From NCBI GenBank assembly GCA_024653325.1, contig JANLFX010000019.1, forward strand, positions 1 to 44,010: 44,010 nt of DNA, written 5' to 3'. Numbering within the stretch: the first letter of the stretch is position 1; the number at the start of each line of letters is the position of its first letter. Below the pieces are notes generated by a model. The model searched no databases and was not told the origin of the DNA. It saw only the letters and a program-made list of their open reading frames with translations. The position numbers and the translations under genes are program-made. Below are positions 7,962 through 17,257 of the stretch, piece after piece. The stretch is from Anaerolineae bacterium. GTDB taxonomy: Bacteria > Chloroflexota > Anaerolineae > JACIWR01.

Positions 7962-9911
7962 TCAATCCGTCCTTGTTCCCATCGGGATGACCAAGACACT
8001 TCGTTTCACGTCAATCTTCACCGATCCTGCATCCTCTATCACAACCGACAGACGAGCGTTGACGTCATCAATGGCCGCCGGCGGGCCGACGAAAAACCCC
8101 AGCGAGATGGTGGATAGGTCCACGTAAGCCGGAAGCTGAACGCGCTCTGTACTGTGCACGATCTGCTGCGGGGTCCAGCGCGTTGGTGGATACCAGATGG
8201 AAGCTCGTACCTCAATCGCCGTGCCTGGCAGGGGCACGCCCTCTTCGTCCACCAGGCAGAGGAATACGCGAGGATCGCCCTGGGGTGTCCGGTTCGCCTG
8301 CCAATAGGAATGTACTTCCACAATCATTCCGCGTTGATATTCCAGGCACAATCCAGACAACCGCACGGCGGCGCCAAAATCCACGGTCAGGGGAAGGGCT
8401 TTATCTATACCATCTGCCAGGAGAAAGCTGTAGAAATCCTGGCTGAGGGGAACTTGCTTCGCGCCTTTCTTCAGAATAATGTAACCATCCTCACCAGCTA
8501 CCACACCAAAATCCTGGCGGGATAGGGTTTGATCCACTGCGGCATGGTACTCATCGTAACCAAGTAAATAACCTGGCTGCCCGGCGACATCAAGGAACAC
8601 GTAGTCGGCTTCGTCTATGTTGTAGGGGAAAATGTAAACAGTCTCCCGCTCAGATACGTGGGAGTTCAGGTGGTCTTGAGCCACAACTACGGCGTCTCGT
8701 GGAATAGACCTGGCTAATCGCTCGCCCAGGCGATGATGCGCTGTGATCTGAGGCCATGAGAGATTTTGGCTCAGTGGCGAATAACCAAGCCGTTGATGGT
8801 AGAAAGCGGTGAAAGTGAGTGCGTAGATGGTGAACACCGCCACCACGAATCCCCGCTTGACCTTCAGAAGCCGATGGAACATGTGGGCCAACAAAGCAGT
8901 TCCCCATACGGCAGACAGGACCACAAAAGGCACTATCGTCACCGAACCCCAGAACATGTCCAGCGCGTACATAGTGTAGTGAGTGCTCAGAAAATTGATC
9001 GCTATCGCCGGAATGGCGATCAGCAACACCTGAGGGGCCAGCAGCGACAAATAACCGACGGGAAAACACAGCTTGAGCAAATAAGCAACCTTGAGCTTGT
9101 CTTTGAAGTTGCTAAACACCAGCTCAGGCCTGGTCACCACGTTGATTAACACCTTTTCAACACTGTCCCCTAAATAGCCGTAATGGGCCAGATGAATGCT
9201 CCGCCCCGATTCGTTGAAACTGGGAATGACTACCTTTACCGCTATGATGAACCATAGAATGCCTGATAGCAGCGTCACCAGTCCCAATTTTTGCTTTCGC
9301 AGGACGAAAAAAGCGTAGAGGCCCATCATAGCCACTATCAAGGGAATTTCCTCTTTACAACTCATGGCCAGAACAGTGAACAGACCGAAGAGATAGGGCC
9401 GATCCAGATGCAAGAAATAAAAAGCCCAGGCGAGGAAACTGCTCCCCAGGGTGACAGCGTGAAATTCGGATAGATTCGCTCCTTCCAGAGCAGGAAAAGC
9501 GAGGTAAACCAGAGCAAAGGCAGCGGCAGCCCAGGCATTCTCCAGCTTCTTTTTCGCCAGCCAGAAGATGGGCCAGGCCCCCAACGCCAGGGCGATGGTC
9601 TGCACGACCAGCAGCGTCTCCGGCCCGCTGTGGATCAGATACAAAGGGGCCAGCAGGGCGATGATCGGGTCGAAGTGCGTGCCCAGCCGGGACTCGGTTC
9701 CTTCCTCGTTGGTCATGCGCAAGAAACGGCCATGCAGCGTGTTCCACACCGCCTGGTCCACGTTGCCCAGATCAAAGCCGTGGGTCATGAACGCCTGATG
9801 CTGGCGGATGGAGAGCGCCGAAAAGAAGATGACATACAGCAAGGTCAGGGCGACGACCGCCCACCAGGCCCATCGCTCCCCTTTTTCCCCAGAGTTCCCG
9901 CTCTTTTCCAT
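7962..9911 (-). CDS. DUF2079 multi-pass membrane protein
   Basis: Encodes 649 residues. The N-terminal half matches DUF2079 proteins as I know them: a first membrane segment, then HQAFMTHGFDLGNVDQAVW and later SRLGTHFDPI. These conserved acidic and His residues lie in an outer loop as in GT-C transferases. About eleven membrane segments are followed by a ~200-residue soluble C-terminal part rich in strands. The role is not established; the fold and neighbours suggest glycosyl transfer. The ATG at 9911 lies inside the end of the upstream GT39 gene, giving a 140-bp overlap in different frames. Confidence 0.85.
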   Translation of the reverse strand: MEKSGNSGEKGERWAWWAVVALTLLYVIFFSALSIRQHQAFMTHGFDLGNVDQAVWNTLHGRFLRMTNEEGTESRLGTHFDPIIALLAPLYLIHSGPETLLVVQTIALALGAWPIFWLAKKKLENAWAAAAFALVYLAFPALEGANLSEFHAVTLGSSFLAWAFYFLHLDRPYLFGLFTVLAMSCKEEIPLIVAMMGLYAFFVLRKQKLGLVTLLSGILWFIIAVKVVIPSFNESGRSIHLAHYGYLGDSVEKVLINVVTRPELVFSNFKDKLKVAYLLKLCFPVGYLSLLAPQVLLIAIPAIAINFLSTHYTMYALDMFWGSVTIVPFVVLSAVWGTALLAHMFHRLLKVKRGFVVAVFTIYALTFTAFYHQRLGYSPLSQNLSWPQITAHHRLGERLARSIPRDAVVVAQDHLNSHVSERETVYIFPYNIDEADYVFLDVAGQPGYLLGYDEYHAAVDQTLSRQDFGVVAGEDGYIILKKGAKQVPLSQDFYSFLLADGIDKALPLTVDFGAAVRLSGLCLEYQRGMIVEVHSYWQANRTPQGDPRVFLCLVDEEGVPLPGTAIEVRASIWYPPTRWTPQQIVHSTERVQLPAYVDLSTISLGFFVGPPAAIDDVNARLSVVIEDAGSVKIDVKRSVLVIPMGTRTD

Positions 9912-11370
9912 CCTGCCCCCTATTCAAATCATACAAGAGAATCCCAATTCCCCCCACATCGGTGGCATCGAGCAGGGGGTAACGTCGGTCGAACTGGCGC
10001 TTGAGTTCCTTTTGATAATCGGGGTTGTGATCCAAAGTCACCACCAGCCACAGCCTGCTTTTCCCGCTCACAATCTCATCCAGGCTCTCCGGCCTGATGC
10101 CGGCGATGCGCCCCGTGCGGCCGCGGGTCGTTTCCCGCTCGTAATCGGGATCGCCGATCAGGAAATGCCGGTCCAGTTCGGGCGCGTAGTAGACGAAGGT
10201 CAGGTAGGAGCTGTCGCTGGTGTGAATAACTGTGTCTCCCGCCCGAAAGTGAGTTTGCAGATACCCGGCCGCCTCGCGCATCGGCGGTTTGGCGTAGGCG
10301 GGGTTAGCATAGAAGTTGTACAGGCTGAGACTCACCAAAGCAAGGCCGGGAACGATTAACAGAGCCGCCAGCAGGCGGGGCATGCGCACCAATCCCCAGG
10401 CCAGCAGAACGAGCAAAGCAAAAGCGGAGACGATGAACGTCCGCGCCAGAAAGATGGGCCACAGCTGCGAAATCAGAAACGAGCTGCCCATCGGCACGGC
10501 AAACAGGCACAGCACGAAAGACAATGGCTCTCGATTGGCTCCTTCCTCCCGCAAAGCCCGCCAGCCGAGGAAAAGAGCCAGAAACACCCCATACAATCCC
10601 ACGATCAGCGCAGCGATCACCATGGCAGGCGACAGAGCATGGCCGAACAGAAACAAACTCAGCGTGGTGAACAGCTCCAGTACCGATGGCGTCTCCGCCC
10701 AGAATTGAGTCCCCACCCGCGCCATTTGCTCCGGCAGATAGACAAGCCAGGGCAAAAAAAGCAAAATCACGCTGCCGAGAACGATGGCCAAAGTCCGCCA
10801 CTTCCTCATTGCTTCCCGCCAATGCAGGAGAGCAAAGACGCCCAGAGCCATCAAAGACAGAACGGCCATGTTTTGGGTGTACAGGGCGGCGACGGTGCTC
10901 AAGGCAAAGCTCAGCCAATCCCTCTTTTTCCCCTCCTGCCAGGCCCGCAGAAAAAAGAAAGCAGACAACAGGGTGCAGAACCCCAGTTGGCTGTACATCC
11001 GCGCCTCCTGGGAATAGAAGATGTGAAAGGGGTTGACAGCCAGCAGCAAGGCGCTCATCAGCCCCACCTTCTCGCTGAACAGCCGCCGTCCCAGGGCGTA
11101 GAGCAGGGGTATGGTGACCATCCCCCACAGCGCCGACGGCAGGCGCACGACAAACTCACCATCGCCCAGGGCCAGAAAAGCGCGCAGCACGAAATAATAC
11201 AGCGGTGGCATGGTGTCCTGCGCCGTGCTGACGATGATCTGCCCCCAATCGCGCCGGGCGATAATCACACTGAAGGCCTCGTCGAGCCACAGGCTCTGGT
11301 GGCCGAGAAGCAACAGGCGCAGAAAAGCCCCCATCACCAGGATGCCGACCAGCCACCCGTATCGCTTCAT
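9772..11370 (-). CDS. GT39-like membrane glycosyltransferase with read-through tail
   Basis: Encodes 532 residues. The N-terminus has one membrane segment and then SLWLDEAFSVIIARRDW, the GT39 catalytic acidic loop, followed by QDTMPPLYYF and the SQEARMYS motif usual in this family. The natural end appears to be near VGGIGILLYDLNR; the last ~45 residues are encoded over the start of the DUF2079 gene and look unlike any domain (Arg/Gly/Pro rich). A stop codon seems to have been lost, by mutation or by an assembly error. The start overlaps the upstream gene's stop as ATGA, so the two are translationally coupled. Confidence 0.82.
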   Translation of the reverse strand: MKRYGWLVGILVMGAFLRLLLLGHQSLWLDEAFSVIIARRDWGQIIVSTAQDTMPPLYYFVLRAFLALGDGEFVVRLPSALWGMVTIPLLYALGRRLFSEKVGLMSALLLAVNPFHIFYSQEARMYSQLGFCTLLSAFFFLRAWQEGKKRDWLSFALSTVAALYTQNMAVLSLMALGVFALLHWREAMRKWRTLAIVLGSVILLFLPWLVYLPEQMARVGTQFWAETPSVLELFTTLSLFLFGHALSPAMVIAALIVGLYGVFLALFLGWRALREEGANREPLSFVLCLFAVPMGSSFLISQLWPIFLARTFIVSAFALLVLLAWGLVRMPRLLAALLIVPGLALVSLSLYNFYANPAYAKPPMREAAGYLQTHFRAGDTVIHTSDSSYLTFVYYAPELDRHFLIGDPDYERETTRGRTGRIAGIRPESLDEIVSGKSRLWLVVTLDHNPDYQKELKRQFDRRYPLLDATDVGGIGILLYDLNRGQDGKERELWGKRGAMGLVGGRRPDLAVCHLLFGALHPPASGVHDPRL

Positions 11371-13412
11371 GGCCCGCTACCTCCGCCCAGCGCGTAAAGT
11401 ACGTAGCCCTCATCTTCTCGATGAACCACGGTTAAGTAATCGGAGGCCAGGTTTTCCCACAGACGAACGTCTTCCTCGGTGATGGGGTCCATCCCGGCCT
11501 CGAGCACGAACTCCAGTCCCTTTTGGTGAAGCAGAACGTGTGTGTAACCCTCGTCCGCCAGGTGCCGGGCGATAGCATCAACAGAGTCATACTTGTAAAC
11601 CAGGTGCTTCCAGGTCTCCAGGATGGCGTCGGGCTGGGCCTGGCGCTGGCAGTAATAGCTGCGCGGCTCCCACAAAAAAAGGATTTTCGCCCCGGCGGGT
11701 AGATTCTCGTTGATGTCCTGCATCGCGGCGTAGTGTTGCCCCAGATTGCGGGTAAGAAACTCGTCGCGGCTTTCCCGCCCGGCGAGATAGGGCAGCGGGT
11801 CAATCCGCAGAAAATCGAGGCCCTGGTACACGACGTTGAGGGCGAGCACGATGGCTATCGTCATCCACACGAAGCGGTGCAGGGAAAAGGCTGATCGGTC
11901 AAGGGCGCGCAGAGAATCCAGGGCGACGGCCAACGCCGGAGCCAACGCCACGAAACACGGCAGCAGCAATCGCGATTGGAACAGCGACCGGGATGCGATC
12001 ACCCCCCAGGTCCAGGCCAGGTACTGGGCCAGGGCAAAAACAAGCAGGTAACTCACGGCGGCCGAGCGCGGAGGCCCCTCCCGGCGTGGCCTGTATAGCC
12101 AATAGACCAGCAACGACGGTAACAGGGCGAGAAACAGCGGCCCCATCCGCCCGTCGTAGTAGTTCATGTCGCGGATACCCAAGGTCAGCGTCCACGGCAG
12201 GGCCAGCAGCTTGAGCGGATTGAGGCCGATGCCTGTCCCGGCCCGGGCATACCAGGCCGCCCGGAACTCGTCCCAGAACCGCCCGCCGAACACCTCGTAA
12301 GCGAAAGGATAGAACGGATTGCCGGTGAAAAAGAAGTTCTTGATGTACCACGGCGAAGCGACCAACAGGGCCACCACACTGAAGAGCAACAGCGACCTGA
12401 AGATGACGCCCGCTCGCGCCCGCTCGCGGATTGCCTGCCGCCAGACGATGAGCACCACCAGGGTCAGCGGGCAGACGAAGCTGGTGTACTTAAGTCCCAT
12501 CGCCAGGCCGCACATCGCTGCGCTCAGGATCAGCCACTGCCGGCGCCGGTCGGTGAACCAGTTGCACAAGGTGTAAAGCGCAGCCAACTGATAGAAAGCC
12601 AGGGCGATGTCGTTGTAAGCCCAACCAGCCAGCACCGGGATCATGGGCATGGAGGCGAAGATAGCCACGGACGGCCAGGCTGCCCGCGGGAACAGGTGCC
12701 GGCGGGCCAGGAGGTACACCAGGCCGGTAAGCAGCAGCGCGTACCAGAAATGCATCAGCTTGGCGGTCACGTCGCCCTTGAGCAGCATCCCGTACAGATA
12801 GAGCATTTCCATCAGCGAGGGGAAATTCAGGTGCGGGATGTCAATCCCCGGCGCGATGCGGTGCTGTTCAACATACAGTCGAGGCCCGGTAAGGTGATAA
12901 AACAGGCCGTCCCAGTCAACCGGCGGGGTAAGGGCCACCAGAAAAGCCAGGCCCAGGGTGATAGCCAGATAAATAAACAGGGGGCGCGGAGGTCTGATCG
13001 CTGGACGGCAAGTCCAGGCCGTTCGGCACACGGCAGTCGCATCGGAAAAGAGAGCGAGGAAAAGCACGGCGCTGAGACCGTAGAAAACCCATTTGTAGAG
13101 CAGCCCGACCAGGCCCAGAATCAAGACCAGGAAAGAAAGCAATCCCAGGCCGAGGCTGGTGGTCAAGATCAACTCCTCGCCAGGCGAGGCCAAGGACGCA
13201 CCCAGCAGACGGATCAGGCGGCGGCCCAACGCCGCGCCCAGCAGCAGGATGACCGGGGAGAACAGCGCATCCAGAACAGCGTTGCCGGTGGCTGTGGCAA
13301 AATTCTGATCGAAAGGCTTCTGCACCAGATAAAAGACGGCGTAGGCGGCGAAAAGCCACCCGATGACGAAACCTACCGCCAGCATCCACCTGAGATCAAT
13401 CCGTTGCTTCAT
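11367..13412 (-). CDS. Large GT-C-like membrane protein
   Basis: Encodes 681 residues from the ATG at 13412, which has GGGGAG six bases upstream; an ATG at 13448 is possible but lies inside a palindrome. There are about twelve membrane segments. The loop VDWDGLFYHLTGPRLYVEQH resembles the donor-facing acidic loop of ArnT/GT39-like enzymes, and AGWAYNDIALAFYQ and GLKYTSF are typical of large Chloroflexota GT-C proteins. A ~120-residue soluble tail follows. It is the first gene of the five-gene membrane cluster and ends in an ATGA overlap. Function is inferred as sugar transfer to a lipid or polymer. Confidence 0.75.
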   Translation of the reverse strand: MKQRIDLRWMLAVGFVIGWLFAAYAVFYLVQKPFDQNFATATGNAVLDALFSPVILLLGAALGRRLIRLLGASLASPGEELILTTSLGLGLLSFLVLILGLVGLLYKWVFYGLSAVLFLALFSDATAVCRTAWTCRPAIRPPRPLFIYLAITLGLAFLVALTPPVDWDGLFYHLTGPRLYVEQHRIAPGIDIPHLNFPSLMEMLYLYGMLLKGDVTAKLMHFWYALLLTGLVYLLARRHLFPRAAWPSVAIFASMPMIPVLAGWAYNDIALAFYQLAALYTLCNWFTDRRRQWLILSAAMCGLAMGLKYTSFVCPLTLVVLIVWRQAIRERARAGVIFRSLLLFSVVALLVASPWYIKNFFFTGNPFYPFAYEVFGGRFWDEFRAAWYARAGTGIGLNPLKLLALPWTLTLGIRDMNYYDGRMGPLFLALLPSLLVYWLYRPRREGPPRSAAVSYLLVFALAQYLAWTWGVIASRSLFQSRLLLPCFVALAPALAVALDSLRALDRSAFSLHRFVWMTIAIVLALNVVYQGLDFLRIDPLPYLAGRESRDEFLTRNLGQHYAAMQDINENLPAGAKILFLWEPRSYYCQRQAQPDAILETWKHLVYKYDSVDAIARHLADEGYTHVLLHQKGLEFVLEAGMDPITEEDVRLWENLASDYLTVVHREDEGYVLYALGGGSGP

Positions 13413-13433
13413 TGGCATCTCCCCGCTGCCCGC

Positions 13434-13456
13434 AGGACGAGATGCCATCTCGTCCT
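13434..13456. repeat. Palindrome of the taggac family
   Basis: Inverted repeat aggacgagatg - c - catctcgtcct between the divergent membrane-protein and arsA-like genes. It matches the 2350-2378 palindrome except for matched changes in both arms (g to a, c to t), so pairing has been kept while the sequence changed. Confidence 0.8.
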
Positions 13457-13463
13457 ACAGCAG

Positions 13464-13492
13464 TTGGCATGGACACGAATAGGTGGTATAAT
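13464..13492 (+). promoter_or_regulatory. Promoter for the ArsA-type ATPase gene
   Basis: TTGGCA (13464-13469), a 17-nt spacer and a perfect TATAAT (13487-13492). The leader would be about 80 nt. It directly follows the palindrome at 13434-13456. Confidence 0.8.
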
Positions 13493-13579
13493 CAGAGCCA
13501 GCCCGCATCTTCCTGCATAGATGGATTATCTGTGAAACCCAACCATACGCAACACGCACCACGCAACACGAGGAGCACC

Positions 13580-14758
13580 ATGCGCATTCTACTTTATACC
13601 GGCAAAGGTGGTGTAGGCAAGACCACCGTCTCGGCGGCCACGGCCCTGCGCTGTGCCGACCTGGGTTATCGCACCGTAGTGGTCAGCACCGACGCCGCCC
13701 ACAGTCTGGCCGATGCTTTCGACATGGCCCTGGGAGCAGAGCCTACCCCCATCCTGCCCAACCTGTGGGGCCAGGAAATTGATGTCCTTCATCAGATGGA
13801 AAAACATTGGGGGGACGTCCAACGCTACATGGCCACTGTGCTCGCCTGGAAAGGTCTGGAAGGCATCATCGCCGAAGAATTAACCGTGCTGCCTGGCATG
13901 GACGAACTGGCCAGCCTGTTGCAAATCGTCTATCTACATGATACTGGTGATTACGACGTGATCATCATTGACTGTGCCCCTACCGGGGCCACCCTGCAAC
14001 TGCTCACCCTGCCCGAGGTGGGACGCTGGTATTTGATGAAAATCTTTCCGCTCGAAAAGAAAGCCGTCCAAATCAGCCGCCCCCTCCTGCGAGCCGTACT
14101 GGACTTACCCATGCCCGATGATGAACTGTTCGATACCATCGAGGAGCTCATCAAGGGTTTGGACCGCATGAAAGCTTTGCTCACCGATCCGGACAAATCG
14201 TCTGTCCGTCTGGTGCTCAACCCGGAGAAAATGGTGGTCAAAGAGGCTCAGCGGGCATTCACTTACCTGAACCTGTACGGCTATCGGACCGACGCTGTGA
14301 TCTCCAACCGATTGATCCCGCAGGACGTGAGCGATGGCTACTTCACCGGCTGGAAGGGCATTCAAGCCCGGTACAGCCAGCTCGTCGAGGAGGCCTTCGC
14401 CCCACTGCCCATTCTCACCGTGCCCCTTTTTGAACAAGAAGTGGTAGGTCACGACATGCTGCGGCGCATGGCTGAGGCCATCTATGGTGAGGATGATCCC
14501 ACCCGGTTTTACTATGTCGGCCAAACCCAGCAGGTGCTGAAGCAGGACGGGACGTATCAACTGCGCATCCCCTTGCCCTTTGTACGCAAAGAGGACATCC
14601 AGCTCATCCGTTCGTCCGGCGATGAGTTGATTGTGCGCATCGGCAATCACAAACGCAATATCCTTCTGCCCCATGTGTTAGCCACCCTGGAAGTGCAGAA
14701 GGCCAGGCAGGAAGGCGATTGGCTGGTGATCACCTTCCAGGAGGAAGAGCGTCCATGA
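13580..14758 (+). CDS. ArsA/Get3-type ATPase with HSP20-like C-terminus
   Basis: Encodes 392 residues from the ATG at 13580, which has AGGAG upstream. The N-terminus is MRILLYTGKGGVGKTT, the deviant Walker A of the ArsA/MinD class, with VVSTDAAHSLADAF as switch region and IIIDCAPTGATLQLL as Walker B region. The last ~75 residues (from GTYQLRIPLPFV) match the ArsA_HSP20 beta-sandwich domain found on many such bacterial ATPases. No metal-binding arsenite cysteines are evident and no arsenic genes are nearby, so arsenite export is unlikely; a tail-anchored-protein or chaperone-like role is inferred from Get3. The stop overlaps the next gene as ATGA. Confidence 0.9.
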   Translation: MRILLYTGKGGVGKTTVSAATALRCADLGYRTVVVSTDAAHSLADAFDMALGAEPTPILPNLWGQEIDVLHQMEKHWGDVQRYMATVLAWKGLEGIIAEELTVLPGMDELASLLQIVYLHDTGDYDVIIIDCAPTGATLQLLTLPEVGRWYLMKIFPLEKKAVQISRPLLRAVLDLPMPDDELFDTIEELIKGLDRMKALLTDPDKSSVRLVLNPEKMVVKEAQRAFTYLNLYGYRTDAVISNRLIPQDVSDGYFTGWKGIQARYSQLVEEAFAPLPILTVPLFEQEVVGHDMLRRMAEAIYGEDDPTRFYYVGQTQQVLKQDGTYQLRIPLPFVRKEDIQLIRSSGDELIVRIGNHKRNILLPHVLATLEVQKARQEGDWLVITFQEEERP

Positions 14759-15723
14759 AAGTGCTCATCACCGGCGGGGCGGGATTCATTGGCAGCCACG
14801 TGGCCGAGGCGCTGCTGGCCCGTGGCGACGAAGTAGTCTGCCTGGACAACTTCAACGACTACTACGACCCCACCCATAAGCGGCGTAATGTGGCCTCTGT
14901 ACTATCACACCCCGCCTATACCCTCTACGAGGCCGATGTCCGCGACGCAGACGCAGTGGAGCGTCTCTTCGCCGCCGAACGCCCCGACAAGGTGATCCAC
15001 CTGGCGGCCATGGCCGGGGTGCGCTACTCCATCGAACGCGCCCCGCTGTACGTGGCGGTGAACGTCCACGGCACGGTCAATCTGCTGGAGGCGGCTCGTC
15101 GTCATCAAGTGCACAATTTCGTCTTCGCTTCCACCTCGTCGGTGTATGGGCGCAGCGCGCCAGTCCCCTTCCGCGAGGACTATCCCACCGATCAGCCTTT
15201 GGCCCCTTATCCTGCCACCAAGAAGGCAGGTGAGGTGATGGGCTATGCCTATCACAATCTGTTCGGCCTCAATTTCACCGCCGTGCGCTTTTTCAGCGTC
15301 TACGGTCCGCGGGGCCGGCCGGACATGATGCCCTACATGGTGACGGAGCGCATTCTCCACGATAGAGAAATCGCCCTCTTCGACGCGGGAGAAATGCGCC
15401 GTGATTGGACTTACATCGCCGACATCGTGGTTGGCGTGATAGCCGCGTTAGACGCTGACCTGCCCTATGAGATTATTAACCTGGGGCGTGGCGAGCCGGT
15501 GCTCATGGCCGATTTCGTGCGCCTGGTAGAGAAGTTGGTCGGTAAGCGGGCTCGTCTGGTCACCCCGGCTGCCCCGCCCAGCGAACCGCCCGTCACCTAC
15601 GCGGACGTTTCCAAGGCCCGCCGCCTGCTGGGCTACAACCCGCAAACCAGTGTGGAAGAAGGTATGCAACACTTTGTGGACTGGTACCAGCGTGAGGTCA
15701 GGTCAGGTGACAGTCATCTTTAA
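14755..15723 (+). CDS. NAD-dependent epimerase, UDP-glucuronate 4-epimerase-like
   Basis: Encodes 322 residues. It is an extended short-chain dehydrogenase with the nucleotide-binding motif TGGAGFIG (7-14), the STSSVYG strand and the catalytic pair Y152/K156 in YPATKKAGE. DNFNDYYDP and RFFSVYGPRGRPDMM are typical of the UDP-glucuronate 4-epimerase group, which interconverts UDP-glucuronate and UDP-galacturonate for surface polysaccharides. Related UDP-sugar epimerases cannot be excluded. The ATG lies in the stop of the ATPase gene (ATGA), so the two are coupled. The last residues and stop codon are encoded by a hairpin element (15705-15737). Confidence 0.88.
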   Translation: MKVLITGGAGFIGSHVAEALLARGDEVVCLDNFNDYYDPTHKRRNVASVLSHPAYTLYEADVRDADAVERLFAAERPDKVIHLAAMAGVRYSIERAPLYVAVNVHGTVNLLEAARRHQVHNFVFASTSSVYGRSAPVPFREDYPTDQPLAPYPATKKAGEVMGYAYHNLFGLNFTAVRFFSVYGPRGRPDMMPYMVTERILHDREIALFDAGEMRRDWTYIADIVVGVIAALDADLPYEIINLGRGEPVLMADFVRLVEKLVGKRARLVTPAAPPSEPPVTYADVSKARRLLGYNPQTSVEEGMQHFVDWYQREVRSGDSHL

Positions 15724-15737
15724 GGTGACTGTCGCCT
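15705..15737. terminator. Hairpin spanning the epimerase stop codon
   Basis: Arms aggtgacagtcatctt (15705-15720) and aaggtgactgtcgcct (15722-15737) pair over 16 positions, two of them G-U. The TAA stop is formed by the single loop base and the first two bases of the second arm. It lies between convergent genes and probably ends transcription, although only a weak T-rich stretch follows. Each arm is itself close to palindromic, as in the other elements of the window. Confidence 0.7.
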
Positions 15738-15789
15738 GATTATACTTTATTCCATTTTGAAAATCAAACCCCGCAGCCACGCCCGGCCC

Positions 15790-17235
15790 CTAGTTTTGCC
15801 CGCTCAACCGCGCCATCTCGGCCAAGGCCCCCGTAGCCCGCATGGCGAAAGGCCCACCGGGGTCCAGGTCCAACACGCGGGTGTACTCCCATTGCGCTTC
15901 GGCCCATCGTCTCTGGGCAGCATACACCACCCCCAGGTGATAGTGCGCGCGGGGCAGGTATGGGTCTAGCTCCAATGCCCGCTGCAACGCGACCTGTGCT
16001 GCCCGTGGGTTGCCGGTCAGATACAAGGCCCAGCCCAGGGCATCGTGCGCCAGGGGATCATCTGGGGACAGGTCCACGGCCCGCTGGGCGGCGAACAATC
16101 CCTGCTCTCGTACCTGAATGAGATAGTCGGTGTAAAATTGAGCCAGAATACGGTGGAATTGGCCGTCTTCGGGAGCCAATTCGACGGCGCGGCGCAACCA
16201 GAACTCAGCAGACACATAGTCCGGCCCGGTCAGATAGGTTTGAGCGATGTCCACACACAAGGCCGCGTTGTCAGGATCGAGGGTCAGAGCCCGGACGAAA
16301 AACGCGCGGGCGCGAGCGGGTTCGCCCCGGTCACGGAAGTAGATACCGAGGAAGTAGTATCCCATCACGTAGGAAGGATCCAGGCTGATCGCCGTAACCA
16401 GGTGATACGACGCCAGCGTGTTCTTACCCTGCCGGGCAAGTACGTAGCCCAGATAAGCGTGAGCGGCGGGGTAGTTTGGATTCAGGGCCAGTGCTGTCTC
16501 GAATTGCCGCCGGGCCAGACCTGACTCGTCCACTTCCAGAAACGCCTGCCCCAACAAAGCTGCCGCATAAGCCTGATCTTCCGTAGTTGGCACAACCCGC
16601 AGGGCATCAAGCACCCGCCGGGCGATGGTGCTCACCTCCCCATCCGGTCCATCCGTGGCGGATTCCAAATGGGCTATGGCTATTTCCGGGTCCTCAGCAG
16701 ACAAAAGCAGGCCCAGGTTGTAATGAGCAAGTTGCTTCACCCATTCAGTGGCTGTCGGCTGAGCATCCAGAACGGACACGAATTCCCGTTTCGCCGCCGT
16801 CCAGTGGCCTTGGTTCATGTAAGCCCGCCCCAACCGGCAGTGCACTTCCCCCATTTCAGGGTATTTGGCGGCCAGACCCCGCCATTCTTTCACCGCCAGC
16901 GTTTCCTCACCAAGCCCGGCATGAGCGTCTGCCAGACCCAATCGCCCCTCGAAGGTCAATCCACCATGTCGCATCGCGGCCAGAAAAGCGTCTTGAGCGC
17001 GCGTATAATCGCGCAGGGCCAGGTAAGTCTGGCCCTGTCCCACAAATGGAAGTGCGTTGGAAGGCCATACCTCTACAGCCTGCTGGTAGGATTCCAACGC
17101 AGCGTGATATTCCGTGCGTGCGCGATGCATATCCCCGCTCTGCATCGCCGCCCAGAAGCTCGCCCGTTCCGGCGATAAACTCAGGAGGAGCAGAATACCG
17201 AACCCTGCGATCAGGCGCCATCTATCTTGTTTCAC
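15790..17235 (-). CDS. Tetratricopeptide-repeat protein with N-terminal membrane segment
   Basis: Encodes 481 residues from a GTG at 17235 with GGAGG four bases upstream; a TTG at 17250 is less likely. A hydrophobic segment (roughly 7-20: LIAGFGILLLLSLS) acts as signal or anchor. The rest is some ten TPR-like helical hairpins, e.g. ALESYQQAVEVWPSNALPF, RRQFETALALNPNYPAAHAY, AQVALQRALELDPYLPRAHY. TPR arrays are protein-binding scaffolds, so it is likely an extracytoplasmic or membrane-attached assembly factor. No catalytic domain is seen. It is convergent with the epimerase gene and has its own promoter at 17347-17376. Confidence 0.88.
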   Translation of the reverse strand: MKQDRWRLIAGFGILLLLSLSPERASFWAAMQSGDMHRARTEYHAALESYQQAVEVWPSNALPFVGQGQTYLALRDYTRAQDAFLAAMRHGGLTFEGRLGLADAHAGLGEETLAVKEWRGLAAKYPEMGEVHCRLGRAYMNQGHWTAAKREFVSVLDAQPTATEWVKQLAHYNLGLLLSAEDPEIAIAHLESATDGPDGEVSTIARRVLDALRVVPTTEDQAYAAALLGQAFLEVDESGLARRQFETALALNPNYPAAHAYLGYVLARQGKNTLASYHLVTAISLDPSYVMGYYFLGIYFRDRGEPARARAFFVRALTLDPDNAALCVDIAQTYLTGPDYVSAEFWLRRAVELAPEDGQFHRILAQFYTDYLIQVREQGLFAAQRAVDLSPDDPLAHDALGWALYLTGNPRAAQVALQRALELDPYLPRAHYHLGVVYAAQRRWAEAQWEYTRVLDLDPGGPFAMRATGALAEMARLSGQN

Positions 17236-17257
17236 TTCTCCTCCAACCAAGTGCTAT

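Noticed and set aside
13580-14758. Arsenite-efflux ATPase
   Set aside because: No arsenite-binding Cys motif and no arsB, arsR or arsD gene nearby; the HSP20-like C-terminus points to the other ArsA-like group.
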